Source of the DNA: Setophaga petechia | Lineage: Eukaryota; Chordata; Aves; Passeriformes; Parulidae | NCBI GenBank assembly: GCA_024362935.1 | Contig: JANCRA010000025.1 | Span: 9,760,936 to 9,824,935, forward strand | Length of the DNA stretch: 64,000 nucleotides | Direction of reading: 5' to 3' | In this document: one piece after another, positions 40,401-47,730 of the stretch | Layout of the letters: each line of letters opens with the position of its first letter | Position numbering within the stretch: the stretch's first letter is position 1 | The notes under the pieces: model-generated | The model's input: only the letters and a program-made list of their open reading frames with translations | What the model was told of the DNA's origin: nothing | Database searches by the model: none | Made by a program: the position numbers and the translations under genes

Positions 40401-42050
40401 TTTGTGAGAAAAAATTTACATAATTCTGTATAGGTTTTTTGGGTTTGTGACAATATCCAGTAATACTCCCTAATCTTTACATGGAAGAAGGGGAAGATCA
40501 GATATTCGGTACTAAAGATTACCAAATAATTTTGTAAAAGATAAGATAAAAAAGAACTTGGAGGACAAAAATGAAGGACACTTTTGTCTTCATTCCTATG
40601 CTCTCTTTCCTCTTTCCCACACAGCAGTCACAAACCACTCTCCACCAGCAGCACAAGATGGATAAACTTAAGAGTTCCCATTTCCAAAAAGAGAGTGCCA
40701 TGGTTCCATCTTTTCCTTCTGGCAGCACAGCTTCACCCTCTTCTGTGTCACTCTGCAGCACAACTAACCCTGCATGACCAATTCAGACATTGGATTGTTT
40801 CTCTTCTAAACTGGGGGTGGGGAACACCTTGATCCTGCTCCCTGGGCAGTTCCAGAGAAAGTGGAAAGGGAAGTGAAAGAGTTTAATCCATTTCAGGTCT
40901 GGGCTTCTCCTGGCTCTACTTTATAGCTCACTGATTTCCCCTGGAGCTGTGGTGAGGGATCCCAAGGGATGCATTAAGTCACCAAATACCACTGGATTTT
41001 CAAACTAAACACTGATCTTTGCATGCCTGTCTGCCTTCATTTCCTCCTCCTCCTCAAACTCTAAAACACTTCCAAATCACCCTGTCCAAAAAACACACCA
41101 GAATATAATGTGGCCTCAGACATATAAAGGTGAATCTGATGACATTTATTTTCAAGAGCCTGGTTTGAATTCAGAGGTTTCATCGAGTGTACATATATAT
41201 AGCAATGACTGAGATTTAAGAAAGGATGTTTGGGATATCATTCCTTATATATATATATTCCTTATATATATATATATATTCCTTATATATATAAAATATA
41301 TATAATTTGTCTTACAACTCTACCCCATAAAAACTTGTGGATTTCACATGTTTTTTGTTCCCCTTATCTGAGAACTTTATGTCTCTTCATCCTTTTCTTG
41401 CTATTAAATCTTAAACCGAACGATACATCCGTTCAGGGTGCTCCAACAGATAATATTCAGATAATATCTTTATCCCTCGACCTACTTTTTTCGTGGTCCT
41501 TTCACATACAGCCACACGTCACAACAACTTTACTATTCCTCTTACATAATATCTGTAATTTCAGGCCAGGACACGACTGGTCTAACATTATGCATGTTCA
41601 GCTACTAAAGCACCACCGGACATCACTCAGAGGCGCTTTCAGCGACCCGGCGTGCTCCAGATGCCCACCGGGAAAAGGCCGGGAAAACCCAGACCCACCG
41701 CTCCCACTGGCAGTGGCCAGGCACGACACCAAAGGCTTACCAGGAGCACACACAGTGTTGAAATTCCCCTTGAGAACAACCTAACACAGGCTCTGCTCGG
41801 TGCAGCCCTGCCCGCCATGCCCGCGGAGCAGCCCGACCGCCCCGGGCACGCCGCGCTCACCTTCCCGAGCCTGCGGCCCTTCCCTGCCGCTCACCGCGGG
41901 CGCCGACGAAAATGCGACGCGTCCCCATCGAGATGTGGCCGGGGCCCCGCCAGCGGCCCGGGACAGAAGAGCCTGGGACAGCAGAGCCGGGGACAGCAGA
42001 GCCCCGCAGCTCAGCCCAGCCCGGCAGCACCGCCCGGCCCGCGCCGCCAT
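28179..42050 (-). CDS. MRPS35: Mitochondrial small ribosomal subunit protein mS35
   Basis: Eight exons join in frame to 351 residues (human: 323 residues, also eight exons): 42050-41861, 40336-40293, 39389-39222, 38834-38774, 37805-37666, 36930-36821, 36358-36289 and 28451-28179. The protein is a component of the 28S mitoribosomal subunit, made in the cytosol and imported into the matrix. Residues 1 to about 60 are Arg/Ala/Leu/Ser-rich with few acidic residues, as in a presequence. The conserved body follows with [19 protein letters not shown]-like [61 protein letters not shown] and the C-terminal [12 protein letters not shown]. All junctions are GT-AG. The promoter lies in a CpG island. Intron 7, nearly 8 kb, is the longest. 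Confidence 0.96.
28452..36288 (-). other. MRPS35: MRPS35 intron 7
   Basis: About 7.8 kb of AT-rich intron. No coding exon, RNA gene or full transposon was recognised. The longest frame, 28850-29281 on the plus strand, is AT-rich, hydrophobic and unrecognised. Confidence 0.75.
36289..36358 (-). CDS. MRPS35: MRPS35 coding exon 7
   Basis: 70 bases between the acceptor ATTTCCAG and the donor GTAAGC. It encodes [20 protein letters not shown] then ESW. The human protein reads AVY where this reads GMH. Confidence 0.96.
36821..36930 (-). CDS. MRPS35: MRPS35 coding exon 6
   Basis: 110 bases between the acceptor TTCTTGAAG and the donor GTGAGC. It encodes [20 protein letters not shown] and ends TTD plus two bases of Arg. 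Confidence 0.96.
37102..37369 (+). repeat. Unclassified interspersed repeat, copy 1
   Basis: About 270 bases alignable by eye with copies 2 and 3. Shared blocks are TTTGTAGAGGAATTTTTAGC, GAGATGCTTAGGAAGA, CTGCCTTGGGATAAA, CCTAAAGGGCCTGAACATGT and GACAAGACAATGAG. It lies in MRPS35 intron 5. I do not recognise the family. Confidence 0.75.
37666..37805 (-). CDS. MRPS35: MRPS35 coding exon 5
   Basis: 140 bases between the acceptor TTGTACAG and the donor GTAAGT. It completes Asp, then [15 protein letters not shown] through [13 protein letters not shown], matching the family closely. Confidence 0.96.
38015..38058 (-). mobile_element. Short CR1 fragment (minus)
   Basis: The plus strand reads CCCAAACAGGACACAGCACT and continues with a GCAGTCTCACAACTGCC block. 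This corresponds to an internal CR1 segment in reverse orientation. It directly abuts the next CR1 fragment. Confidence 0.55.
38059..38300 (-). mobile_element. CR1 LINE 3'-end fragment (minus)
   Basis: Begins with GGATCATTGAATGATTTGGC, the reverse complement of a CR1 3' end, then carries ACACTTCCAGGATGGGGTAT and CACTGGGCAAGCTCTTCCAC. Diverged. The right limit is uncertain. It lies in MRPS35 intron 4. Confidence 0.7.
38697..38764. repeat. A-rich tract followed by poly(C) run
   Basis: A-rich sequence with AAC/AAT units leads into a run of about 13 C, ending just outside the MRPS35 exon 4 donor. On the transcribed strand this is a G-run immediately downstream of the 5' splice site, a type of element often acting as an intronic splicing signal. 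Confidence 0.7.
38774..38834 (-). CDS. MRPS35: MRPS35 coding exon 4
   Basis: 61 bases from the acceptor TGTTTCAG to the donor GTGAGA, encoding [20 protein letters not shown] plus one base. A poly(C) run of about 13 bases sits some 10 bases past the donor, inside intron 4. Confidence 0.96.
39222..39389 (-). CDS. MRPS35: MRPS35 coding exon 3
   Basis: Exactly 56 codons, phase 0 at both ends, from the acceptor TTGGTCAG to the donor GTAAAA. It begins [15 protein letters not shown] and ends KEGNLELIK, strongly conserved with human. Confidence 0.96.
39516..39838 (+). repeat. Unclassified interspersed repeat, copy 2, with internal 58-bp duplication
   Basis: Closely similar to copy 1 over the same blocks. 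It carries an exact tandem duplication of 58 bases (39636-39693 and 39694-39751), which makes it longer. It lies in MRPS35 intron 2. Confidence 0.75.
40293..40336 (-). CDS. MRPS35: MRPS35 coding exon 2 (44-base microexon)
   Basis: 44 bases between the acceptor TTCTTTCAG and the donor GTAAGT. It encodes [14 protein letters not shown]. It is open only when entered in phase 1, which fixes the exon 1 donor. Arg-rich like the corresponding human segment. Confidence 0.87.
41196..41310. repeat. TA-rich microsatellite/minisatellite
   Basis: TTCCTTATATATATATA-type units are repeated three times, followed by further TATA runs. It lies in MRPS35 intron 1. Tyr/Ile-rich frames read from it are artefacts. 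Confidence 0.8.
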
Positions 42051-42240
42051 GCCTGCCCTACCGCGCTCCTCCCGCGGCCCCGCCCGGCGCGACGGCGGCC
42101 GGCTCGGGCCCGGCCCCGCACGGGCGAACGCGGCAGCGCCGCCCGCACGGAGCTGTGTGATGCCGCTCTGCTCCGGGAGGAGCCCCTCTGCTCCGGGAGG
42201 AGCCGCAAGCGGCTCGGGCGCTGTCGCTGAGCGCTGCTGT
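41640..42240 (-). promoter_or_regulatory. MRPS35: CpG island at MRPS35 promoter and exon 1
   Basis: CpG-dense DNA surrounds the MRPS35 start codon, bounded by AT-rich intron on the left and a CR1 fragment on the right. This is expected for a housekeeping mitochondrial gene. The duplicated 19-base CTCTGCTCCGGGAGGAGCC block near 42164-42203 lies just upstream. Confidence 0.75.
41861..42050 (-). CDS. MRPS35: MRPS35 coding exon 1 (mitochondrial presequence)
   Basis: ATG at 42050 begins MAARAGRCC. The exon has 63 codons plus one base and ends CGGGAAG before GTGAGC. A second GTGAGC donor 34 bases earlier (exon end 41895) would put exon 2 out of frame, so the later donor is chosen. Three 15-base tandem units encode the repeated ALLS motif. 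Confidence 0.88.
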
Positions 42241-42249
42241 GGAGCCCTG

Positions 42250-42610
42250 AGCTGGGAATATCCCGGGTTGGAAACGTGTCCTGGCCCTGCACAGACACCC
42301 CAACAATCCCTGCACAGACACCCCAACAATCTCACCCTGTGCATCCCTGAGAGCGCTGTCCAAACGCTCCCGGAGCTGTGGCAGCCTTGGGGCCGTGACC
42401 ATTCCCTGGGGAGCCTGGGCAGTGCCCGACACCCTCTGGGGGAGGAACCTTTCCCTGATCTCCAGCCTAAACCTCCTCTGACACAACTTCAGGCCATTCC
42501 CGAAGTCCTGTTCCTGGTGACCGAGAGCAGAGATCGCACCTGCCCCTCTGCTTCCCCTCATAGGAAGCAGCAGCAAAGAGGGGCCTCCTCAGTCTCCTCG
42601 AAGTCAAGTT
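42250..42610 (-). mobile_element. CR1 LINE 3'-end fragment upstream of MRPS35 (minus)
   Basis: The plus strand reads AATATCCCGGGTTGGAAAC, then CAGACACCCCAACAATC, CTGATCTCCAGCCTAAACCT and CAGTCTCCTC, a CR1 in reverse orientation. A 23-base unit, CCTGCACAGACACCCCAACAATC-like, is duplicated in tandem near 42287. It closely resembles the copy at 47411. Confidence 0.8.
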
Positions 42611-44015
42611 TTTTCCCCCTCACAAGTTAAAATACAATTTCTCCCCTCAGTCTCCTTCAATTTATTTTTGGGGGATTTACTTTTTTCCCCACAACCGAAG
42701 GGAAGCAGGACTGGTGAAAACAGCCATACAACACAGTTCAGAGCAGGAGATCTAGACAGCAACTGTAGAAAATGAAGAAATTTATGTAAAAATAAGAAAT
42801 TTAATGAAGAAACGTTTAAGTCAGTGTAGCTGTAAATTGAAACACAATAGCCATTAAAGTTTGCTAGGATAAACCACAGCCCTATGTATTTCTTAAAACT
42901 AGTAATCAAAACCTTCTGCTAAAAGTTTGATGGCATTAATCTTTACTTCATGCTGTTCACCCAGGGCTTCCTGTCTCTCACATTCATCTCTTCCCACAAG
43001 ATCGTTCAAGCCTCTTTTTTGGTGCAGAACAAATTGAATTGTGCTGGGCTACATCTGAGACACCTCATCTGAATGACAATGGGCTGTGACTTTTCTAGGA
43101 AATACTCTGCAAAAGGGACTCAAGGTTTTGACTCACATTTCATAGCAAAAGAGCTTTAAATTAAAAGTAATCTAAATATCTGCCTGGAAACTCCTGTATT
43201 AAAGACATGGATACTGCTCAGAGCTTAGAACTCACTAAGACTGAAGTGAAATACCAACAGCCACATTGAGAGTTTCCTCTGGAGCACAGCATGGAACCTC
43301 CTTTTCAATGGAAAGCTCCTTTCACCTCTCCTAATGTTTTAGCCACAAAATAAATCTTGATAGGGAAACAAAACTGTTGGTAGCACAGATGGTCCCAGTA
43401 AAGTGCCCAGTTTTCCAAGTCTGGTTGAAAAAGGTATGCACAATTTTACCCATGATGTATTTATTTTGTGTAAAATATACTAGTATATTATCCTGAAGGA
43501 CAGGAAATGTAAGAGGAGAAAAAATAATCTAAGGAAAACATGTAAACAGAAAGGACTATGTGATTTGTTTATATCTAGAAAGTCAAAACATTTACAAACA
43601 TCACGTGGAATCAGATCCAGGAAAATTGAATGCCTCTGAATGCTTTTGCTTACTGGAAAATTGACTTCCTGCTCCATTTGCTTCTCTTTCCTTCTTTCAA
43701 ACTGGGTTTTTTCAGTGATAAACTAGTAATTGAATTTTCCTCTCTGCTGCAGCACAACCAACCCAGAGCCCAACATCTTTTCTCGATGGCCACATTCCAG
43801 AGGAGGCATTTATATTTAGCGATATTTTACAAAATTTGGAAAGCAATGCATTCCCATACATTCACCACCTGCTGGTTTTAATGGGAGGAGATCCATGGCT
43901 GTCTGAGCTGATGAGCTCTTTGCTCTGCTGGTGACACCGTGGCCAGCACTGACTTGCAATATCAGTGTTAGTGCCTCCAGGACTCCAGGAATTTCAGTGC
44001 TGTCTTACAGCAAAA

Positions 44016-44292
44016 GTTGGTGCTGATTTGTTGAGGAATTTTTAGCAGAGGGCCTCTCCCATTTGGCTACCAGGCCTTTTCCAACCTTTCACAGCATTTG
44101 ATTTCAGAGATGCTTAGGAAGAGGAACTTGGCATTTTTCTGCCTCGGGATAAATCAGCAGGAGGAGGAGGGGCAATAAAAGCAGTATGGAATTGAAAATT
44201 CTGTTTCCTGAATGGCTTGAGTGTGGGGTGGCAGGCAAGACAATGAGTGCTAAAGTTCTGAAATTCTGAAAGTGTGAACCAGTTCACAAAAC
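44016..44292 (+). repeat. Unclassified interspersed repeat, copy 3
   Basis: More diverged than copies 1 and 2 but keeps the same order of blocks, including GTGCTGATTTGTTGAGGAAT, GAGATGCTTAGGAAGAGGAA and GACAAGACAATGAGTGC. Same orientation. Confidence 0.7.
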
Positions 44293-44504
44293 CCCAGTTA
44301 CTGAGCACTGGGGGGGAACAGATAAGCTGCTCATATGCTTATCAAGGACTATGTTATTATCATGGAAAAGGTGTCACCCAAAGGTGACTGTCCTTCCTGA
44401 GCTGGGCAAGGCCGGTTGTGTCTGATACCGTTAGCAACGACTGTGGCTGAGGGGGCTGAGTGCCCCACTGGACAGCCAGCACTGACACCAGTCTGTGCCA
44501 GCGT

Positions 44505-44612
44505 TGTGGATCTGCAGGAGGCTGGGAAGGCTCTGCATGGGACCTGGGCAGGCTGCACGGGATGAGGGTCAGCAAGGCCCGGTACTGGGTGCTGCACTTG
44601 GGCCACAGCGAT
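44505..44612 (+). mobile_element. Probable CR1 internal fragment
   Basis: Contains GGTCAGCAAGGCCCGGTACT and GGGTGCTGCACTTGGGCCAC, which match the pattern of a CR1 segment upstream of its 3' end. Short and diverged; limits are approximate. Confidence 0.5.
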
Positions 44613-45399
44613 TCTCATCTTGTAGGGCTCTGTTACAAAATCGGGGGCAGAGGTTCTTGGTTGACTGTTGGTGTCGGTTGCTTCTGGCAGTGCTTCAGTT
44701 GTCCCTTGGGTCACCCATAGACCTGCAGAACCTTTGGGCTGGTCCTGCTGTGAAGGGTCAGCCTTGCTGCTGCCTGTGTGGAAGGCCCCTAACCAAGGTA
44801 AGGATGTTCCCCATCTCCCTGGATTTTCTCCAGAGCACAGAAATGCTCAGCAGCAGACTGCAGCCACATGTATTGAGAGTGCTGACAAGACAAGGTGAGG
44901 CTCCACTGTTGGAACTCAAAAAGCTCCCCCATCCCTTCCCCAGCCTCTCATCTCATCTGTCTGAGGACACTGACTTCCTCCCTCAGTATTTTCCTTCTGC
45001 TTTAAAGCTCAAAGTCAAGTCAAGGATGCAGGAACCCTCTTAGTCGGCTTTTCTGACACTTCCATGGACAGCAGGAAGTACAGCTCATTTCTGGGATCAG
45101 TGGGGCACATTCTGCTCAGTTTGCAGCTTATCTGCACTGGTGGCATGGCACCTCAGTCTCCAGCTGTGAACGGGACACTCATCTTTCTGTAGACTGAAAT
45201 GCCTGTCTGAAATACTCAGGCCATTCCTAAAAATCTGCATTAAACTTAACGTTCTCTGCCATGACACATTGTGTCTCCATATATTTCTGACCCTTTTCTT
45301 TGAAATCTACTACTCTAAGGAGTATGGAGCCTACTTAGAGTTATGTTTTATTGATTACTTTCACACTTTTCACACAGAGTTCTTCAACAAAGCATTTTC

Positions 45400-45417
45400 T
45401 CTCCTCTCTGTCTGCAG
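45400..45417 (+). promoter_or_regulatory. Probable 3' splice site of the 5' UTR intron of the GPR19-like gene
   Basis: A long pyrimidine tract (CTCTCCTCTCTGTCTGCAG) ends 35 bases before the start codon, the expected layout of an upstream non-coding exon spliced to a single coding exon. The start codon context is GGCATGG, a strong one. Confidence 0.6.
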
Positions 45418-45452
45418 CCTGAGCAAAAGACGTAGCTGAGTTTTCTCGCGGC

Positions 45453-46658
45453 ATGGATAACAGCAGTGGTCCTGTTCTTCTCTTTACCTTGCTCCTGATG
45501 CAGAACACGAGCAGCCCCAAAGCCTCCTCCTCTCCTGCTGGCTACAAGATGGCAGAACCTCCATTCCCAGGTGCCAGCCCCAGCAGGAACCACTCTCTGG
45601 TAGAGTATGGGCTGAGGCCGGGGGAAATTGCAGCTGCCAGCGTGGTTTGGGGAGTGCTGTGGCTGATCTCTGTCATGGGAAACTTCCTGGTTTGCTTAGT
45701 GATCCACAGGAGCAGGAGGACACAGTTGACCCCCAACTATTTTGTGGTGTCCATGGCGTGTGCAGACCTGGTGAGCAGCGTGGGGAGCGCACCCTTCCTG
45801 CTGCTGCAGCTGAGCTGCGGGCGGTGGGTGCTGGGCAGCGGCGTGTGCCGGCTGGTCAGGTACATCCAGTACCTCACGCCCGGGGTCCAGATCGATGTGC
45901 TCCTCGCCATCAGCGTGGATCGATGCTACACTCTCATCCATCCCCTGAATTTCAGAGTTTCCAGAGAGAAAGCCAAGAAAATGGCTCTGGTCTCTTGGCT
46001 CTGTGGTGCTCTGTTTGCATCACCGGCCTGTTTTCTCTATGGATCCAGCAGTGACCACCACTGCAACTTCTTCCTCCCCAGTTCTGAGCTAGGAGTCACC
46101 TCTGGTGTCTTCCACCTCTCAGTGCTGTTGCTTTTGATCCCATCACTCCTCATTATCCACTGCTACCAGAAACTCTTCACCTACATTTGGAGAAGTGGGA
46201 CTCAGGACACAGCTGGAAGGAGGACAATGAATCTTGTCTTAAGAAGAAAAGTGAAAACTGCCAAGTTATTTTTCATCTTTGTCTTGAATTTTCTTCTGTC
46301 CTGGCTGCCTTTCTTCATGGTACAGTTGTGGCACCCACAGGAAACTGACTACAGAAAGAGCTCCTTGCTTTTCCTGGCTATCACCTGGATCTCTTTCAGT
46401 TCCTCAGCCTCTAAACCAATCCTCTTCTACATCTATGATGCAAAATTCAGAAGAGGAATGCTAGAAATTTGTTGCATGTGGAAATACCCCAGAACCGACA
46501 TCTACACCATTACCGCCAGTTCCAAGACAGCTGAAAATAATCACATTATCCCAGCCCAACCTCACCAAAGACTCACCTGTGATGCTTTTAACAGAGAAGT
46601 CAAGGAGCATGAGCTTGCCAGGCCTGGTGAGTCCAATCCCACAAATACATTTTCCTAG
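45453..46658 (+). CDS. GPR19-like class A orphan G-protein-coupled receptor
   Basis: One intact 401-residue frame without introns. It is clearly of the GPR19 family: shared segments include LVCLVIHRSRRTQ, NYFVVSMACADL, QYLTPGVQI, VSREKAKKM, KVKT and AITWISFSSSASKP. Seven transmembrane segments can be traced. Landmarks are N77 (TM1), D105 (TM2), C132/C204 (extracellular disulfide), W182 (TM4), W284-L-P286 (TM6) and P322 (TM7). The DRY motif is D156-R157-C158 and the NPxxY position reads K-P-I-L-F-Y. Several Asn-X-Ser/Thr sites occur in the N terminus. GPR19 proper is at human 12p13, so this copy beside MRPS35 is probably a paralog. A rearranged, diverged GPR19 ortholog is the alternative. A consensus acceptor ends at 45417, so a 5' UTR exon is likely upstream. 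The ligand is not inferable. Confidence 0.9.
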   Translation: MDNSSGPVLLFTLLLMQNTSSPKASSSPAGYKMAEPPFPGASPSRNHSLVEYGLRPGEIAAASVVWGVLWLISVMGNFLVCLVIHRSRRTQLTPNYFVVSMACADLVSSVGSAPFLLLQLSCGRWVLGSGVCRLVRYIQYLTPGVQIDVLLAISVDRCYTLIHPLNFRVSREKAKKMALVSWLCGALFASPACFLYGSSSDHHCNFFLPSSELGVTSGVFHLSVLLLLIPSLLIIHCYQKLFTYIWRSGTQDTAGRRTMNLVLRRKVKTAKLFFIFVLNFLLSWLPFFMVQLWHPQETDYRKSSLLFLAITWISFSSSASKPILFYIYDAKFRRGMLEICCMWKYPRTDIYTITASSKTAENNHIIPAQPHQRLTCDAFNREVKEHELARPGESNPTNTFS

Positions 46659-46745
46659 GGGGTTTCATTACTTTGAAAAGGAATGGATGGGCTGTGGAGT
46701 GCTGTGTTCCCCCAGAAGAAGGAGTATCTTTCAGTCTCTTGAAGC

Positions 46746-46798
46746 AATAAATAGGTACATATTTTAGACCAGCTTCTAGGTTATTAAAAAGAAATAAA
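46746..46798 (+). terminator. Poly(A) signals of the GPR19-like gene
   Basis: Two AATAAA hexamers, at 46746-46751 and 46793-46798, lie 88 and 135 bases after the stop codon. Confidence 0.7.
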
Positions 46799-47094
46799 TG
46801 TTCTGTATTATTTAATGGCTTGTGTTTGATGCATTTGTTCTATTTTATTTCAGTTTTCATGTTCTGCTTTGGGGAATTCCTTTCCTGGAATCTGCAAGAG
46901 TCCTTACACTCTCTGTCGGTAGGGAGAAAAGGAAAAGAAAGAAATTCCGCTTGGTACACTCCCTGTAAATGATAGCCCATAGTGTAGAAATGCCTAAATC
47001 CACCCAGAGCCATCTAGGCTTCCTTCCAGTATGTCCCTGGGGATATTCCTGCCCTGGGCTTGTCCTTCTTGTTCAGACCCCACTGGTCTGGTGA

Positions 47095-47175
47095 ACAGGG
47101 TGGTGTTGGGTTAATGGCTTGACTGGATGTTCTAAGGGGTCTTTTCCAACCTAAACAATTCTAGGATTCTGTCTC
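47095..47175 (+). mobile_element. CR1 LINE terminal fragment (plus)
   Basis: Contains GGTGTTGGGTTAATGGCTTG, GGTCTTTTCCAACCTAAACA and ATTCTAGGATTCTG, the canonical CR1 3' terminus with its octamer-like repeats. Severely 5'-truncated. Confidence 0.85.
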
Positions 47176-47410
47176 CTTTCAGTCTTTCTGTGCCTCCATT
47201 TCTCTTTGGGAATAACCTCCTCCTGGAAAAGTTGAAGCAGATTGTTTCAGCAGGGTTGGACCACAGAAGGGGTTCCTGGACTGATTTCCAACTCACAGCT
47301 TAGGACTCCTCCTCCTCACAGGCTCCAGTGGGGGAGCCTCAGATGGCTCTGCCATCCTGGGGCCTGTTCCAGTGTGTGGCTGTTAAGCCACAGAGCCATG
47401 ATTCCATTGC

Positions 47411-47730
47411 ATGGAGTCATGGATATCCTGGGTTGGAAGGGAGCCCTGGCCCTGCACAGACACCCCAACAATCCCACCCTGTGCATCCCTGAGAGTGTCA
47501 TCCAAATGCCCCTGGAGCACTGGCAGCCTTGGGGCTGTGGCCATTCCCTGGGGAACCCTTCCCTGATATCCAACCTAAACCTCCCATGACCCAGCTCCAG
47601 CTGTTCCCTCAGGTCCTGTCTCTGGTCACAGAGAGCAGAGATTGTATCTGTCCCTCTGCTGTCCCTTGGGAGGAAGCTGCAGACCCCATTGAGGGCTTCC
47701 CTCAGTCTCCTCCAAGTCAGTTTTCTCCCC
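47411..47730 (-). mobile_element. CR1 LINE 3'-end fragment (minus)
   Basis: The plus strand reads GGATATCCTGGGTTGGAAGG, then CAGACACCCCAACAATCCCA, CTGATATCCAACCTAAACCT and TCAGTCTCCTCCAAGTCAG. It is the reverse complement of a CR1 3' region and the closest relative of the copy at 42250. Confidence 0.85.

Larger units (their letters stand above)
42611..45417. other. Intergenic region between MRPS35 and the GPR19-like gene
   Basis: The two genes are divergent. The region contains repeat copy 3 (44016-44292) and a likely CR1 5'-side fragment near 44505-44610 (GGGTGCTGCACTTGGGCCAC). No promoter for the receptor gene could be identified. The open frames at 44349-45043 fall over the repeat-derived GC-rich patch. 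Confidence 0.6.

Noticed and set aside
41230..41784. 184-residue plus-strand frame with Tyr/Ile repeats
   Set aside because: The N-terminal half is read from a TA microsatellite and the rest runs into the CpG island. No conserved protein pattern.
41652..42630. Long plus-strand frames across the MRPS35 promoter
   Set aside because: They read antisense through MRPS35 exon 1, its CpG island and a reverse CR1 fragment. The minus-strand exon explains the coding signal.
44349..45043. Open frames on both strands just upstream of the GPR19-like gene
   Set aside because: They overlap a probable CR1 fragment and are not conserved-looking. They were also considered as a receptor 5' exon but have no clear donor.
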